This document shows positions 1 to 8,019 of a DNA stretch of 12,807 bases, piece after piece. Source of the DNA: Bacteroidia bacterium (lineage in GTDB: Bacteria; Bacteroidota; Bacteroidia; UKL13-3); NCBI GenBank assembly GCA_022402405.1, contig JAKRSG010000215.1, positions 1 through 12,807 on the forward strand, written 5' to 3'. The translations under genes and the position numbers were made by a program. Within the stretch, counting starts at the first letter, position 1, and every line of letters begins with the position of its first letter. The notes under the pieces are model-generated. The model worked only from the letters and a program-made list of their open reading frames with translations. It was not told the origin of the DNA and made no database searches.

Positions 1-87
1 ATAATGAGGATCCTGCTGTGCCTTTAAAACTGGCATGTTGAGGAGGATTAATGCCCCAAAAACAATTCGTGTAAAGTGTATCTTCAT
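1..87 (-). CDS. PorP/SprF-like type IX secretion outer-membrane protein, N-terminal fragment
   Basis: Only the first 29 codons are in the window; the gene runs off the left edge. The ATG is at 87-85 and the reading begins MKIHFTRIVFGALILLNM, followed by PVLKAQQDPHY. This is a signal peptide with a basic start, a hydrophobic core and an Ala-Gln cleavage region, then the QQDPHY sequence that typically opens mature PorP/SprF proteins. That family are outer-membrane proteins linked to type IX secretion and gliding, often encoded next to gldK/porK, gldL, gldM and gldN. The gene lies 112 bp downstream of hemD on the same strand, so it may share that transcript or have its own promoter. The call rests on a short but characteristic N-terminus; another secreted protein cannot be excluded. 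Confidence 0.65.
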   Translation of the reverse strand, partial: MKIHFTRIVFGALILLNMPVLKAQQDPHY

Positions 88-199
88 TCGATTAATTTTA
101 TAGTAATAACTCAATAACGTTTTTACGAATATAGAAATTATTATTATAAAAAGAAAAGAATGTTGAAAATTTAGTAGATTTTACTCGATAGTATACACT

Positions 200-958
200 T
201 TAAACCGACTTATTGTGTGCCTCTATATACTTATCTACCGCTGTTATCATAGATGGCGTTTGTGGAGTTGGGGCCTGAATATTGGCAACTAATCCTGCAT
301 CTACGATAGCTTTAATGGTGGTGGCACCAAATCCTGCTATAAGAGTTTTATTCTGCTTGAACTCTGGAAAATTTTCAAATAAAGAACGAATATCAGCTGG
401 TGAGAAAAAAGCAATAATATCGTAATTTACGTGCGTTAAATCAGAAAGGTCGCTTGAAATAATTCTGTAAAAGAAAGCTTCTTTGAAGCTAATTTTACTC
501 TTTTTCATAAACTTTTCTATATCCTGTTTGCGCCAATCACTACATGGAAATAAATATTTCTCTGAATTATGACTTTTAAATAATGGAAATAATTCTGTTT
601 CTGTACCTTTTCCAATAAATACTTTACGCTTACGAACTTGTATGTACTTAGATAAATAGTTAGCAATACTTTCGTTCACACAAAAATATTTCATCTCTAT
701 AGGTATCTCTAGTTTTAATTCGGTACAAATTCTGAAAAAATTATCTACAGAGTTTCTTGAATTTAAAATAATTGCAGTGAAATCAAGTATGTTTATTTTT
801 TGCTGCCTAAACTCTTTAGATGCTATGGGTTCAACCATAATGAATGGACGAAAATCCATTTTCAATTTATATTTCTTCTCCAAATCAAACCAAGGCGATT
901 TCAAACTTTCAGGTCTTGGCTGAGAGATAAGTATACTTTTTATTTTTTCTTTTTTCAA
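200..958 (-). CDS. hemD: Uroporphyrinogen-III synthase, Bacteroidota type
   Basis: A 252-residue cytoplasmic enzyme expected to close and invert ring D of hydroxymethylbilane to give uroporphyrinogen III, the branch point to heme and sirohaem. Recognisable stretches of the divergent Bacteroidota family are KSILISQPRPE (7-17), DFRPFI (35-40), ILNSRNSVDNFF (64-75), YFCVNE (91-96), SDLSDL (169-174), FFSPADIRSLF (184-194), GFGATT (209-214) and the C-terminal APTPQTPSM (229-237). The length is normal for the family. The start is TTG at 958-956, one base after the stop of the DUF4271 gene; the next in-frame ATG is residue 34 and would remove conserved sequence. HemD sequences are weakly conserved, so the call rests on the overall motif order. 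It is the third gene of the Omp85-DUF4271-hemD run. Confidence 0.88.
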   Translation of the reverse strand: MKKEKIKSILISQPRPESLKSPWFDLEKKYKLKMDFRPFIMVEPIASKEFRQQKINILDFTAIILNSRNSVDNFFRICTELKLEIPIEMKYFCVNESIANYLSKYIQVRKRKVFIGKGTETELFPLFKSHNSEKYLFPCSDWRKQDIEKFMKKSKISFKEAFFYRIISSDLSDLTHVNYDIIAFFSPADIRSLFENFPEFKQNKTLIAGFGATTIKAIVDAGLVANIQAPTPQTPSMITAVDKYIEAHNKSV

Positions 959-959
959 G

Positions 960-1889
960 CTACCAACTATTTAAAAACACCTTAAAAATTACCAACCATG
1001 GTAATATTTCGAGGGTGCAAAGATATAATAATATGTATACAAATTGAAACTTACTTACCTGGCTAATCATTAGAATATTCTTTACTTGTCGATAAATTAC
1101 TGATAACAATATAGTTACAATAGAAACACTGGCTATAATATTTACTATTTCGGTGTCGTTTACAAACACATAAAACAAGTTTAAGAAGACTAATGCTACT
1201 CCCAAAACATTGTTTAAGACCAATGCATTGAAAATAATAACCGAACTCATTTGTTTAATTTTGAATAAATATCCTATAAATAAATTTATAAATATTTTGA
1301 TTATGTATAAAATAAATATCCCTAAAGATAATTTCAGAAAAAATGAATAATAATTTGATGTATCTAATTGATGATTCTGTGCAAGCAAACTACTTATAAA
1401 AAAAGAAGTGGCAATAATAAAGTTAAAAAACAACCCGGTATGACTAGCCACGTAGGTTCCAGCTTTATCTGCATACTGACTAAAATCGGCTTGTAAATCG
1501 AAGGCAGAGGATATAATTTCATCAAATCGCTTGATATGAATTAATCTAATAATAGCTAAGAATAGAAGATTAAATAATATTGTCCAAAACTTCCAAGCCT
1601 CTCTTGGTTTGTTTCTTACATGAATAGCTTTTAACAAGGGTAAATCTCTGCTTTGTTCAATGTTTGAACCAGGTTCTATTATTTTGGTTATTTGCTCGTT
1701 CAAGAAAAAATAATGCCTCAAGGTATTAGGTTCAGCCATACTATCTAAAAGATTTTGGGGACCTAATTTTACTGAAGCAGTATGTGTTGAAGATGAATCT
1801 AAACTTCCAACCTGAAGGCTATCGTTCGATTTGGCAAGCATATCTTGCATGGTAAAAATTAATACAAAAAAGAGTAATGTTCTTATCAT
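960..1889 (-). CDS. DUF4271 multi-pass membrane protein
   Basis: A 309-residue protein with a hydrophobic N-terminus (1-18, probable signal peptide or anchor), a polar stretch of about 80 residues, then about six hydrophobic segments near 100-117, 152-170, 182-208, 216-243, 247-266 and 281-305. The late segment FQFVYILLYLCTLEILP (281-297) and the PREAW/FDEII region (95-126) match the DUF4271 family, which is found in Bacteroidota and commonly sits beside their uroporphyrinogen-III synthase. No biochemical function is known to me. It starts at ATG 1889-1887, 4 bp after the Omp85 stop, and ends 1 bp before the hemD TTG, so translation of the three is probably coupled. The neighbours suggest an inner-membrane protein expressed with heme and envelope genes; the role is inference. 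Confidence 0.85.
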   Translation of the reverse strand: MIRTLLFFVLIFTMQDMLAKSNDSLQVGSLDSSSTHTASVKLGPQNLLDSMAEPNTLRHYFFLNEQITKIIEPGSNIEQSRDLPLLKAIHVRNKPREAWKFWTILFNLLFLAIIRLIHIKRFDEIISSAFDLQADFSQYADKAGTYVASHTGLFFNFIIATSFFISSLLAQNHQLDTSNYYSFFLKLSLGIFILYIIKIFINLFIGYLFKIKQMSSVIIFNALVLNNVLGVALVFLNLFYVFVNDTEIVNIIASVSIVTILLSVIYRQVKNILMISQVSKFQFVYILLYLCTLEILPWLVIFKVFLNSW

Positions 1890-1893
1890 GCCT

Positions 1894-3657
1894 TTAAAAG
1901 AAATTTACAAATCCAAAATGAATCTTAGCTCTTTGGATTTCGAGCGGATTTCCCAATTGTTTACCTACTGCATAATAAAGTGAAAACACACCAGCGCCTG
2001 TTTCTAAGTTTAAACCAGCACCTGCCCCCCAAGGAGTATCTGTAATAACTCTTGGTAAAATTGAATTTTCATACCATGCACCATTCCAAAATATCATAAA
2101 CCCACTGTTTTGTTGAAATAAATACCTCAATTCGATGTTTGCTATTGCGTATTTATTCGCGAATATACTTTGTTCATCGAAACCCTTTAAAGTTTTTAAT
2201 CCACCAATCCTGTATAATTCATTTAAAAATAGATTTTCATTCATTATTAACCCAGAATTTAACTGAGAATGCAAAACAAAATTTCCATATAAATTGCGGT
2301 AATAGGAGAAATTTAAGTTCATTTTATATTGCAAGCTTTGCATAGAAATAGAATCATAAATTTTATATATCTCCCCCCTACTATTTTCGATATTTAAGGT
2401 TGCAATATCATCAATTGGTATTATTCTTTTGGTACCTGCTCCTATTTCTAATTGGCATAAATATCCTTTTCTGGGATTAAAATAATAATCTAAAGTAGAT
2501 TTTCTTAAAGCTAATCCATAGATAGAATTAACCACATCGTGTATGGCTGGAAGTCGTTTATTTACCTTAACAAACTGGGTATCGCTTATAAAACTATTTA
2601 CTCGTTGATTTTGAACAAAAAACTTAATGTAATCGTTCCCTCCTAACCTATATTGAAGTCCTATATCATTCCAAATTTCTATCCAACTTGTATCAAATTT
2701 TGCTAGTTTAAAAGAATAATCTAAAGCCAACTTAGTCTTAAAAAAATAAGGCCATAAAAACTTTATTTGTAAATCTTGGGAGTTAGCTAAATAGCCTCTA
2801 TAAGTAAGTTCAAAATTTTTGCCTGAACCAAATAAATTGGCTAACTTCAAGTTCATATCACCTGTTAAAACCAATTTATTGTTTAACTGACTATTCGGAG
2901 CAAATCCAATTACACCATCAAAACTAGATGCTTTTCTTTGGTTGATATAAACGTATGGCTTTGCTTTATTCCCATAAAAATAAATGCCCATGGGTCGTAC
3001 CACCTGAACATAAGGTAGCTCACTTAATCTATTATCTATGTTTTGAATAAGGGATTCTTGGTAAGGACTACCAGGTTTAAAGTTTGCAAATTGCTGTAAA
3101 AAATCTTTATTAACCTTTGCTGTACCACCAAAATCGATGCTGTCAAACACAATTAAACCATTTTTTGTTACGGCTAAATTAGCTTGAATCCCAAGACTAT
3201 CTGCTATTATTGAGTCTAATCCAATTTCTGCAAAAGGATATCCATTATTTTCTGCAGCTTGTAATATTAAGTCTAAATACTTTTTTACTTGAACGAACTT
3301 AACTGGCTTTTCTAACAAAGTTTTATAATAACTACCTAACCATTCCGGGGGAACATTTCCTATATTTAATCGATTTAATACATAAGTCTTTCCCAATTCT
3401 ACCAAAACCCTTACACTATCGCTGGCAAATGGTGCCAATTGAACATGAGCGGTTAAAAAATCATGTTCAAAACAAAATAACTTTACTTCCTGAACAAAAT
3501 TTGTAAGTCGAGATGAATCTATAACCTGCCAATCAGGAAATTTTTTTTCAAACTTCTCAAGAGAACTGTTAAAGGTAACCTTCACGTATAGCTTAGATTG
3601 AGCATTCAGTATAAACTGAAGCATCAAAAACAAACATATAAATGATAACTTTTTCAA
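1894..3657 (-). CDS. Omp85-superfamily outer-membrane protein (POTRA plus surface-antigen barrel)
   Basis: A 587-residue protein with a signal peptide (MKKLSFICLFLMLQFILNAQ), a periplasmic part of about 230 residues with POTRA-like folds (about 90-160, then about 168-232 containing FDSIDFGGTAKVN and SELPYVQVV), and a 16-strand-type barrel from about 240 to the C-terminal aromatic FVNFF. RIGGLKTLKGFDEQS (483-497) is the region of the Omp85 loop-6 motif, here LKGF rather than the usual (V/I/L)RG(F/Y). It is shorter than BamA, so a TamA-like or lineage-specific Omp85 protein is more likely; the cargo is unknown. The start is TTG at 3657-3655: an in-frame TAG lies two codons upstream, and the next Met (residue 12) would delete the basic n-region of the signal peptide. 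First gene of the run with DUF4271 and hemD. Confidence 0.85.
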   Translation of the reverse strand: MKKLSFICLFLMLQFILNAQSKLYVKVTFNSSLEKFEKKFPDWQVIDSSRLTNFVQEVKLFCFEHDFLTAHVQLAPFASDSVRVLVELGKTYVLNRLNIGNVPPEWLGSYYKTLLEKPVKFVQVKKYLDLILQAAENNGYPFAEIGLDSIIADSLGIQANLAVTKNGLIVFDSIDFGGTAKVNKDFLQQFANFKPGSPYQESLIQNIDNRLSELPYVQVVRPMGIYFYGNKAKPYVYINQRKASSFDGVIGFAPNSQLNNKLVLTGDMNLKLANLFGSGKNFELTYRGYLANSQDLQIKFLWPYFFKTKLALDYSFKLAKFDTSWIEIWNDIGLQYRLGGNDYIKFFVQNQRVNSFISDTQFVKVNKRLPAIHDVVNSIYGLALRKSTLDYYFNPRKGYLCQLEIGAGTKRIIPIDDIATLNIENSRGEIYKIYDSISMQSLQYKMNLNFSYYRNLYGNFVLHSQLNSGLIMNENLFLNELYRIGGLKTLKGFDEQSIFANKYAIANIELRYLFQQNSGFMIFWNGAWYENSILPRVITDTPWGAGAGLNLETGAGVFSLYYAVGKQLGNPLEIQRAKIHFGFVNFF

Positions 3658-3670
3658 TTTCTAAAAAACG

Positions 3671-3702
3671 TTTTGTTAACTGAATAATTGCATGTTACTT
3701 CG
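3671..3702 (+). promoter_or_regulatory. Possible hemW promoter in the divergent spacer
   Basis: TTTTG (3671-3675) is followed after 20 bp by TACTTCG (3696-3702). This resembles the Bacteroidota -33 TTG and -7 TAnnTTTG pair but the -7 box is imperfect (one base shorter and a C for T). If real, transcription would begin just before ATG 3713, which would favour that start over ATG 3692. Weak call made from spacing and partial consensus only. Confidence 0.25.
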
Positions 3703-3712
3703 CAACATAACT

Positions 3713-4840
3713 ATGGCAGGAATTTATATACATATACCTTTTTGTAAACAAGCCTGCAATTATTGCAATTTTCATTTTAGCACCAATCTTTCATACAAAG
3801 AAAAGCTAGTGCAGTCAATTGCAAAAGAATTATTTTTAAGACGCGATTTCTTTGAAAATGAAACGATAGATACTGTTTATTTTGGAGGTGGAACTCCTAG
3901 TATTTTAAATGAAAAAGAACTTCATTTCTTAATAAATGCCTTGCACAAAAATTTTGATTTATCTATGGTAATTGAATTTACACTTGAGGCAAACCCCGAC
4001 GATTTAAGTCATGAGTTTTTAGGTATCCTCAAAGATACTCCTATCAATAGATTAAGTATTGGAATTCAAAGTTTCTTTGATTACGACTTACATTTTATGA
4101 ACCGTGCTCATTCTGCCGAAGATGCATTAAATTGCGTAAACAGAGCTCATGATATAGGTATTAATAAAATAAGTATCGACCTAATTTATGGTGTTCCAAA
4201 CATGAGTGTAGAGCGATGGGAACAAAATTTAGATATCGCTTTTAGTTTACCCATTAATCATTTATCGAGTTATTGTTTAACGGTTGAACCTAAAACTTTT
4301 TTACACAATCAAATAAAGAATAACAAGCTCCCTTCCTTGGATGAAAATATTAGTGAGGCCCATTTTATGAGCTTGATTCGTAAAGCTGAAATAGCGGGTT
4401 TTGAGCAGTATGAAATATCTAACTTCGCAAAAAATGAAGCATATGCCAAACACAACACAGCATATTGGAAGGGAGAGAAATACCTAGGTGTTGGGCCGGG
4501 AGCTCACAGTTTTACAAACCATGAACGCAGCTGGAATATTAGTAATAATCACGAGTATATGCGTTCTTTAGAAAATAATTTACTAGCTCTAGAAAAAGAG
4601 GAGCTCACTCTTCAAGACCGATATAATGAGTGGGTTATGACTGGTCTCAGAACTAAATGGGGAATTAATTTATCCGAAGGAAATGAAGTCTTTGGTTCAG
4701 ACAGAATAAATTATTTACAAAAACAATTGCAGAAATACGTAGAAAAGAATCAAATTGTAGTGGAAAATGATTGCCTGGTAATAGCCAAAAGCGCCAGGTT
4801 TTTAGCAGATGGTATTGCAGCAGATGCATTTATGGTTTGA
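3713..4840 (+). CDS. hemW: Radical SAM heme chaperone HemW
   Basis: A 375-residue radical SAM protein related to oxygen-independent coproporphyrinogen oxidase. IYIHIPFCKQACNYCNF near the N-terminus carries the CxxxCxxC cluster ligands (Cys11, 15, 18). The following residues are NF rather than the fourth Cys context (CxC) of true HemN, which points to HemW, a heme-binding chaperone. Other matches are YFGGGTPS (56-63), the SAM-binding glycines; RLSIGIQSF (113-121); DLIYGVP; YEISNFA (233-239); and the HNTAYWKG/LGVGPGAHS block (247-266). A longer form starting at ATG 3692 is open, but family members begin MAGIYIHIPFC, so 3713 is preferred. The 3' end overlaps the convergent 4830-5720 gene by 11 bp. 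It is divergent from the Omp85 gene and shares a 55-bp spacer with it. Confidence 0.92.
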   Translation: MAGIYIHIPFCKQACNYCNFHFSTNLSYKEKLVQSIAKELFLRRDFFENETIDTVYFGGGTPSILNEKELHFLINALHKNFDLSMVIEFTLEANPDDLSHEFLGILKDTPINRLSIGIQSFFDYDLHFMNRAHSAEDALNCVNRAHDIGINKISIDLIYGVPNMSVERWEQNLDIAFSLPINHLSSYCLTVEPKTFLHNQIKNNKLPSLDENISEAHFMSLIRKAEIAGFEQYEISNFAKNEAYAKHNTAYWKGEKYLGVGPGAHSFTNHERSWNISNNHEYMRSLENNLLALEKEELTLQDRYNEWVMTGLRTKWGINLSEGNEVFGSDRINYLQKQLQKYVEKNQIVVENDCLVIAKSARFLADGIAADAFMV

Positions 4841-5720
4841 GCCTAAAACCCTCTTTAAACACCAAACTATCTGCGCTATAATCGTTCATTATTTTAGCAT
4901 ATTTATTGGATGAACTAATGAAAAGTCGGTTACCATTATGCTCAATTTTCTTTTCAAAAATTTTCATGCCAAGCGAATCAATAATTATAAATGCTGCCTG
5001 CTGTTGAATGGCAGGCGCAAGCGCCAAAAGTGCTAATTGCTTATAATTTGAAATACTACTCACATATACCTGATGTATGGGTTGAACAGACGATAAAACA
5101 CTATAAGTAAACCCATTTCTATTGTTCATTATACGTATGTTTTTTCCCTCTGTTTGAACCAACAAAGAATCGAATAACTGAGCAGGTACAGCTTCAATCC
5201 AATCTTCCTCAGTAGATGGAATACTGTCTAAAGATTCTATTTGATTAACATTAATTTCTTTAGAGATGGGCACTTCTGATTTTGCTGGCAAATACATGGT
5301 GATCGTTTCATAGAAAGGCTTTACTAATAACGTGTATACCAAATATGGAGCGATAATAATAAGACTATAATTCATCAATTGAAAGGCGTAGTCTTTTGCC
5401 ATTTTGGTAGCCGAAAAAAATATAATCCAACCTACCAAAGCACCCATGAATCCGGAGATAATGGCAATTGGAAAGAACCATATAAACCCACTATATAAAT
5501 CATTTTCGATATGAAAAAATTGGTTCAGCCCGTTTAAAACAACAAATGAGAATACCGAAATACAATAGAAAACAAATGCATAAAATAAAATGCCATAAGT
5601 TTTTAAAGAGGCTTTCTTTTGAAATTTTACCTTTAATAAATAGAATAAAAATAAAGTGCTTAAGGCGGCTATGCTTAGCCATAAACTGTTTATTTCTTGC
5701 AAGATATTAAGAGCCGACAT
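4830..5720 (-). CDS. Unrecognised membrane protein: four helices plus C-terminal extracytoplasmic domain
   Basis: I do not recognise this 296-residue protein. It has four hydrophobic segments near 13-30, 43-64, 78-102 and 115-134, then a soluble C-terminal part (about 140-296). The first loop (KVKFQKKASLK) is basic, which suggests it is cytoplasmic and would place the C-terminal part outside the inner membrane. That part includes alternating hydrophobic stretches (QVYVSSI, AAFIIIDSLGMKIFEKKI, RLFISSSN) that look like beta strands; no catalytic motif is seen. Its ATG directly follows the stop codon of the M23 gene with no gap (TAAATG), so translation is probably coupled. It is the last gene of a four-gene operon, and its position and layout suggest it works with the M23 protein; that is inference. 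Confidence 0.75.
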   Translation of the reverse strand: MSALNILQEINSLWLSIAALSTLFLFYLLKVKFQKKASLKTYGILFYAFVFYCISVFSFVVLNGLNQFFHIENDLYSGFIWFFPIAIISGFMGALVGWIIFFSATKMAKDYAFQLMNYSLIIIAPYLVYTLLVKPFYETITMYLPAKSEVPISKEINVNQIESLDSIPSTEEDWIEAVPAQLFDSLLVQTEGKNIRIMNNRNGFTYSVLSSVQPIHQVYVSSISNYKQLALLALAPAIQQQAAFIIIDSLGMKIFEKKIEHNGNRLFISSSNKYAKIMNDYSADSLVFKEGFRLKP

Positions 5721-6773
5721 TTACTTTTTAAATTTATCGTTTCTAATTAAATAAGGGAATTCAGGGCGTGTCCAATTTAAATATCGCTTTCGTTGAATAT
5801 TGTTAAACAAAAACGGTAAACCTTTAGCTAAAGTATCGTTTATAGTTGGACGGTCTTGTATATGTATATGCAAATGAGGGAAAGTAGTATTTCCACTGTT
5901 ACCAGCTAGAGCCAAAAACTGCCCAACTGTAATTGTGTCGCCTTCGTTAACTGCAATACTACCAGCTTTTAAGTGAGCCAAGAAAAGGAATTGGTTCAGC
6001 CCTAAGTCTAGTTCAATATAATTACCTGCAGGATTGATGGTATCAATGCCCTTAGAAACTACTTGAGCTGGAAAACCGTCTACAACCTTATATACAACTG
6101 CATTTGTAGGAGCAAAAACACTATCGCCAAAGGAGAAGAAATCGAGGGTATCAGAACCAGAATTGGTAAAAAATCTTTCTTCTTCGTTTAATTTTATGAG
6201 ATCAATAGCAAAATTTTGAGGGGCAAAATTATTGTGGTAATTCACCCATTTTTCTTGACCGGCATTAGCAGCCATCCAAGTTCCATTAACTGGCATATCT
6301 AACCTCACAAGTGTTGAATCGTTTGGAAATTGATAGGTTCCAGGCACAATAAATGCGGCCAGAATGAAGGATGTAGAGCAAAAAATGCTGACTAAAAAAA
6401 ACAAGATTCGCTTTATAAATTGATTAATTAGGGAATCCGAAACAGTAAAACAAAGAATTATTTCTTGCACACTTATCCAAGTAAGAACAAAAATAAGGAT
6501 ATTCAATGGTAGAGCTGGTGCAATAGCTCTAAACTGTGCTACTGATAAAAACCAAACTGGGATATCAGCCAAGAAAGCCAACAAACCTAAAAAGAAATAG
6601 AATTTTAGTCCGTATACAAAAAAGTCTGTTTTAACTTTAAAAATCCATTTTCTATGAGCTTTGGTTTTTACAACCAAATACAACCTATACAATGCCAAAG
6701 CAGCGAAAATAGCAGAGCTAATCCAAAGTCCTTGAGCATACGTTTTTGCAAATTCTAAAAAATTCTCTTCCAT
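5721..6773 (-). CDS. Membrane-anchored M23/LytM-domain peptidase-like protein
   Basis: A 350-residue protein with four hydrophobic segments near 14-34, 52-70, 85-107 and 122-142, then an extracytoplasmic M23 (LytM) domain at about 155-325. Seen in the domain are FGDSVFAPTNAVVYKV (215-230), LFLAHL with His267, the glycine turn GNSGNTTFPH (291-300) and HLHIHI with His300, His302 and His304. M23 enzymes cut peptidoglycan cross-bridges using HxxxD and HxH zinc ligands. Here the first motif reads NFAID (187-191), with Asn where the zinc-binding His is expected, so activity is uncertain; it could be a regulator like degenerate LytM proteins, or use another His such as His180. It follows the ABC permease gene by 5 bp and abuts the unknown membrane gene. 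Confidence 0.85.
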   Translation of the reverse strand: MEENFLEFAKTYAQGLWISSAIFAALALYRLYLVVKTKAHRKWIFKVKTDFFVYGLKFYFFLGLLAFLADIPVWFLSVAQFRAIAPALPLNILIFVLTWISVQEIILCFTVSDSLINQFIKRILFFLVSIFCSTSFILAAFIVPGTYQFPNDSTLVRLDMPVNGTWMAANAGQEKWVNYHNNFAPQNFAIDLIKLNEEERFFTNSGSDTLDFFSFGDSVFAPTNAVVYKVVDGFPAQVVSKGIDTINPAGNYIELDLGLNQFLFLAHLKAGSIAVNEGDTITVGQFLALAGNSGNTTFPHLHIHIQDRPTINDTLAKGLPFLFNNIQRKRYLNWTRPEFPYLIRNDKFKK

Positions 6774-6778
6774 AATAC

Positions 6779-8011
6779 TTATTCAAATCTAAGTGCTTCG
6801 ATTGGGTCTAATTTACTAGCTTTAATGGCGGGATAAATACCACTAATTAAACCCACTACAAAGCATAAAGCTACACCACTTAGCATCCATAACCAAGGGA
6901 TTATAAACCCTACCCCTACCAATGTTGTAACTATATTTCCAATGATAATACCAAAAATTATCCCGCCTATACCACCTATCTGACAAATAACAATAGCTTC
7001 GAACAAAAACTGACGTCTGATAACCATTTGTGTGGCACCAATTGCCTTTCTAATTCCAATTTCTCGGGTACGTTCAGAGACAGAAACTAACATGATGTTC
7101 ATTAGTCCAATGGCAGCTCCAAGCAGGGTTATAAATCCAATTACGGTGGCAGCTGCAGTTACATAACTCAGGTTACTAATGAGTTCTTTGGCCACATTAT
7201 CCGCTTTGTAAACATTAAAATTAATGTCGGATTTTATAGGAGTTTTTCTAATTCTTCTAAACAAACTTGTGGCTTCTTCTACGGCGAAATCTATTGTACT
7301 TACATCATTTACTGCCACTGTTATAACACAACTCATATTGGGTAACGAAAAAGTTTGATATGCATTTTGAATAGGCACAATTACTATTCTATCTCCACCA
7401 AACCCCATGCTAGAGCCTTTAGAATTAAGAGCACCAACCACTCTATATTTAGCAGCACCTATAAAAACACTTTCGCCGGTTGGGTCTTTGGCGGGGAATA
7501 ATTTATCTTTTATTTCCGAACCAAGAATCACCACGTTAGAGGCAGAACTTAATTCCTTCTCAGAAAAATTTCTACCAAGAGCGAGTTCATATCCCGCTAC
7601 TTTAAGGTAATTTCCATCACCACCCATAACCATTATGTTGGGGTCTGTTTTAGTATTATTATGTTTAACGGTGCTGTTAAATCCAGCATTAACAGACAAT
7701 GACTTAATTCCAGGAAAATTAAATTCGGCTACAAACTTATCTGCTTCAGATTTAGATATAGGATTAAACCTTTGAGCCCCTTTACCACCACCAGAAAACC
7801 TAATATTTTGCCCTCTATTTTTGATGTTAAAAGTATTAGCACCCATACTAGAAAAGGATGTATTAATACCCGCTTTAATTCCATCTATAGCAGTTAAAAT
7901 ACCAACAAGCGCCATAATTCCAATAGAAATTATGAGAGCTGTGATGCTTGCCCGTAACTTATTTCCTTTGATGGAAGTGAACGCGATTTTTAGATTTTCT
8001 AGTAGAGTCAT
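6779..8011 (-). CDS. MacB/FtsX-family ABC transporter permease
   Basis: A 410-residue inner-membrane permease of the MacB type (type VII ABC systems). It has an N-terminal helix (about 22-42) after the amphipathic ENLKIAFTSIKGNKLRA start, a large periplasmic domain (about 45-280), and three C-terminal helices (about 284-308, 335-362, 370-393). Diagnostic motifs are VSERTREIGIRKAIGA (310-325), the coupling region that contacts the ATPase, and the C-terminal GIYPAIKASKLDPIEALRFE (391-410). These proteins transmit ATP-driven motion to periplasmic partners, moving lipoproteins, toxins or peptides or activating other proteins. No ATPase gene is next to it here, so the partner must be elsewhere. 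It lies 8 bp after the HesB-like gene and 5 bp before the M23 gene. Confidence 0.93.
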   Translation of the reverse strand: MTLLENLKIAFTSIKGNKLRASITALIISIGIMALVGILTAIDGIKAGINTSFSSMGANTFNIKNRGQNIRFSGGGKGAQRFNPISKSEADKFVAEFNFPGIKSLSVNAGFNSTVKHNNTKTDPNIMVMGGDGNYLKVAGYELALGRNFSEKELSSASNVVILGSEIKDKLFPAKDPTGESVFIGAAKYRVVGALNSKGSSMGFGGDRIVIVPIQNAYQTFSLPNMSCVITVAVNDVSTIDFAVEEATSLFRRIRKTPIKSDINFNVYKADNVAKELISNLSYVTAAATVIGFITLLGAAIGLMNIMLVSVSERTREIGIRKAIGATQMVIRRQFLFEAIVICQIGGIGGIIFGIIIGNIVTTLVGVGFIIPWLWMLSGVALCFVVGLISGIYPAIKASKLDPIEALRFE

Positions 8012-8019
8012 TTGGCAGT

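Noticed and set aside
88..199. Promoter or terminator between hemD and the PorP-like gene
   Set aside because: A TATATTCG box (133-126) resembles the -7 element, but no TTG lies at the right distance, and no stable hairpin with a T-run was found. The stretch is very AT-rich, so chance matches are likely.
1894..3657. BamA
   Set aside because: At 587 residues with only a short POTRA region it is too small for Bacteroidota BamA, which has five POTRA domains.
3692..3694. Longer HemW start adding MLLRNIT
   Set aside because: Family members begin at MAGIYIHIPFC, and the extra seven residues overlap the possible promoter.
3713..4840. Oxygen-independent coproporphyrinogen oxidase (HemN)
   Set aside because: The cluster motif is followed by NF rather than the CxC seen in HemN, and the length of about 375 residues is that of HemW.
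6779..8011. Cell-division protein FtsX
   Set aside because: The large periplasmic domain after the first helix and the SERTREIGIRKAIGA and YPA-KASKLDPIEALR motifs are those of MacB-type permeases.
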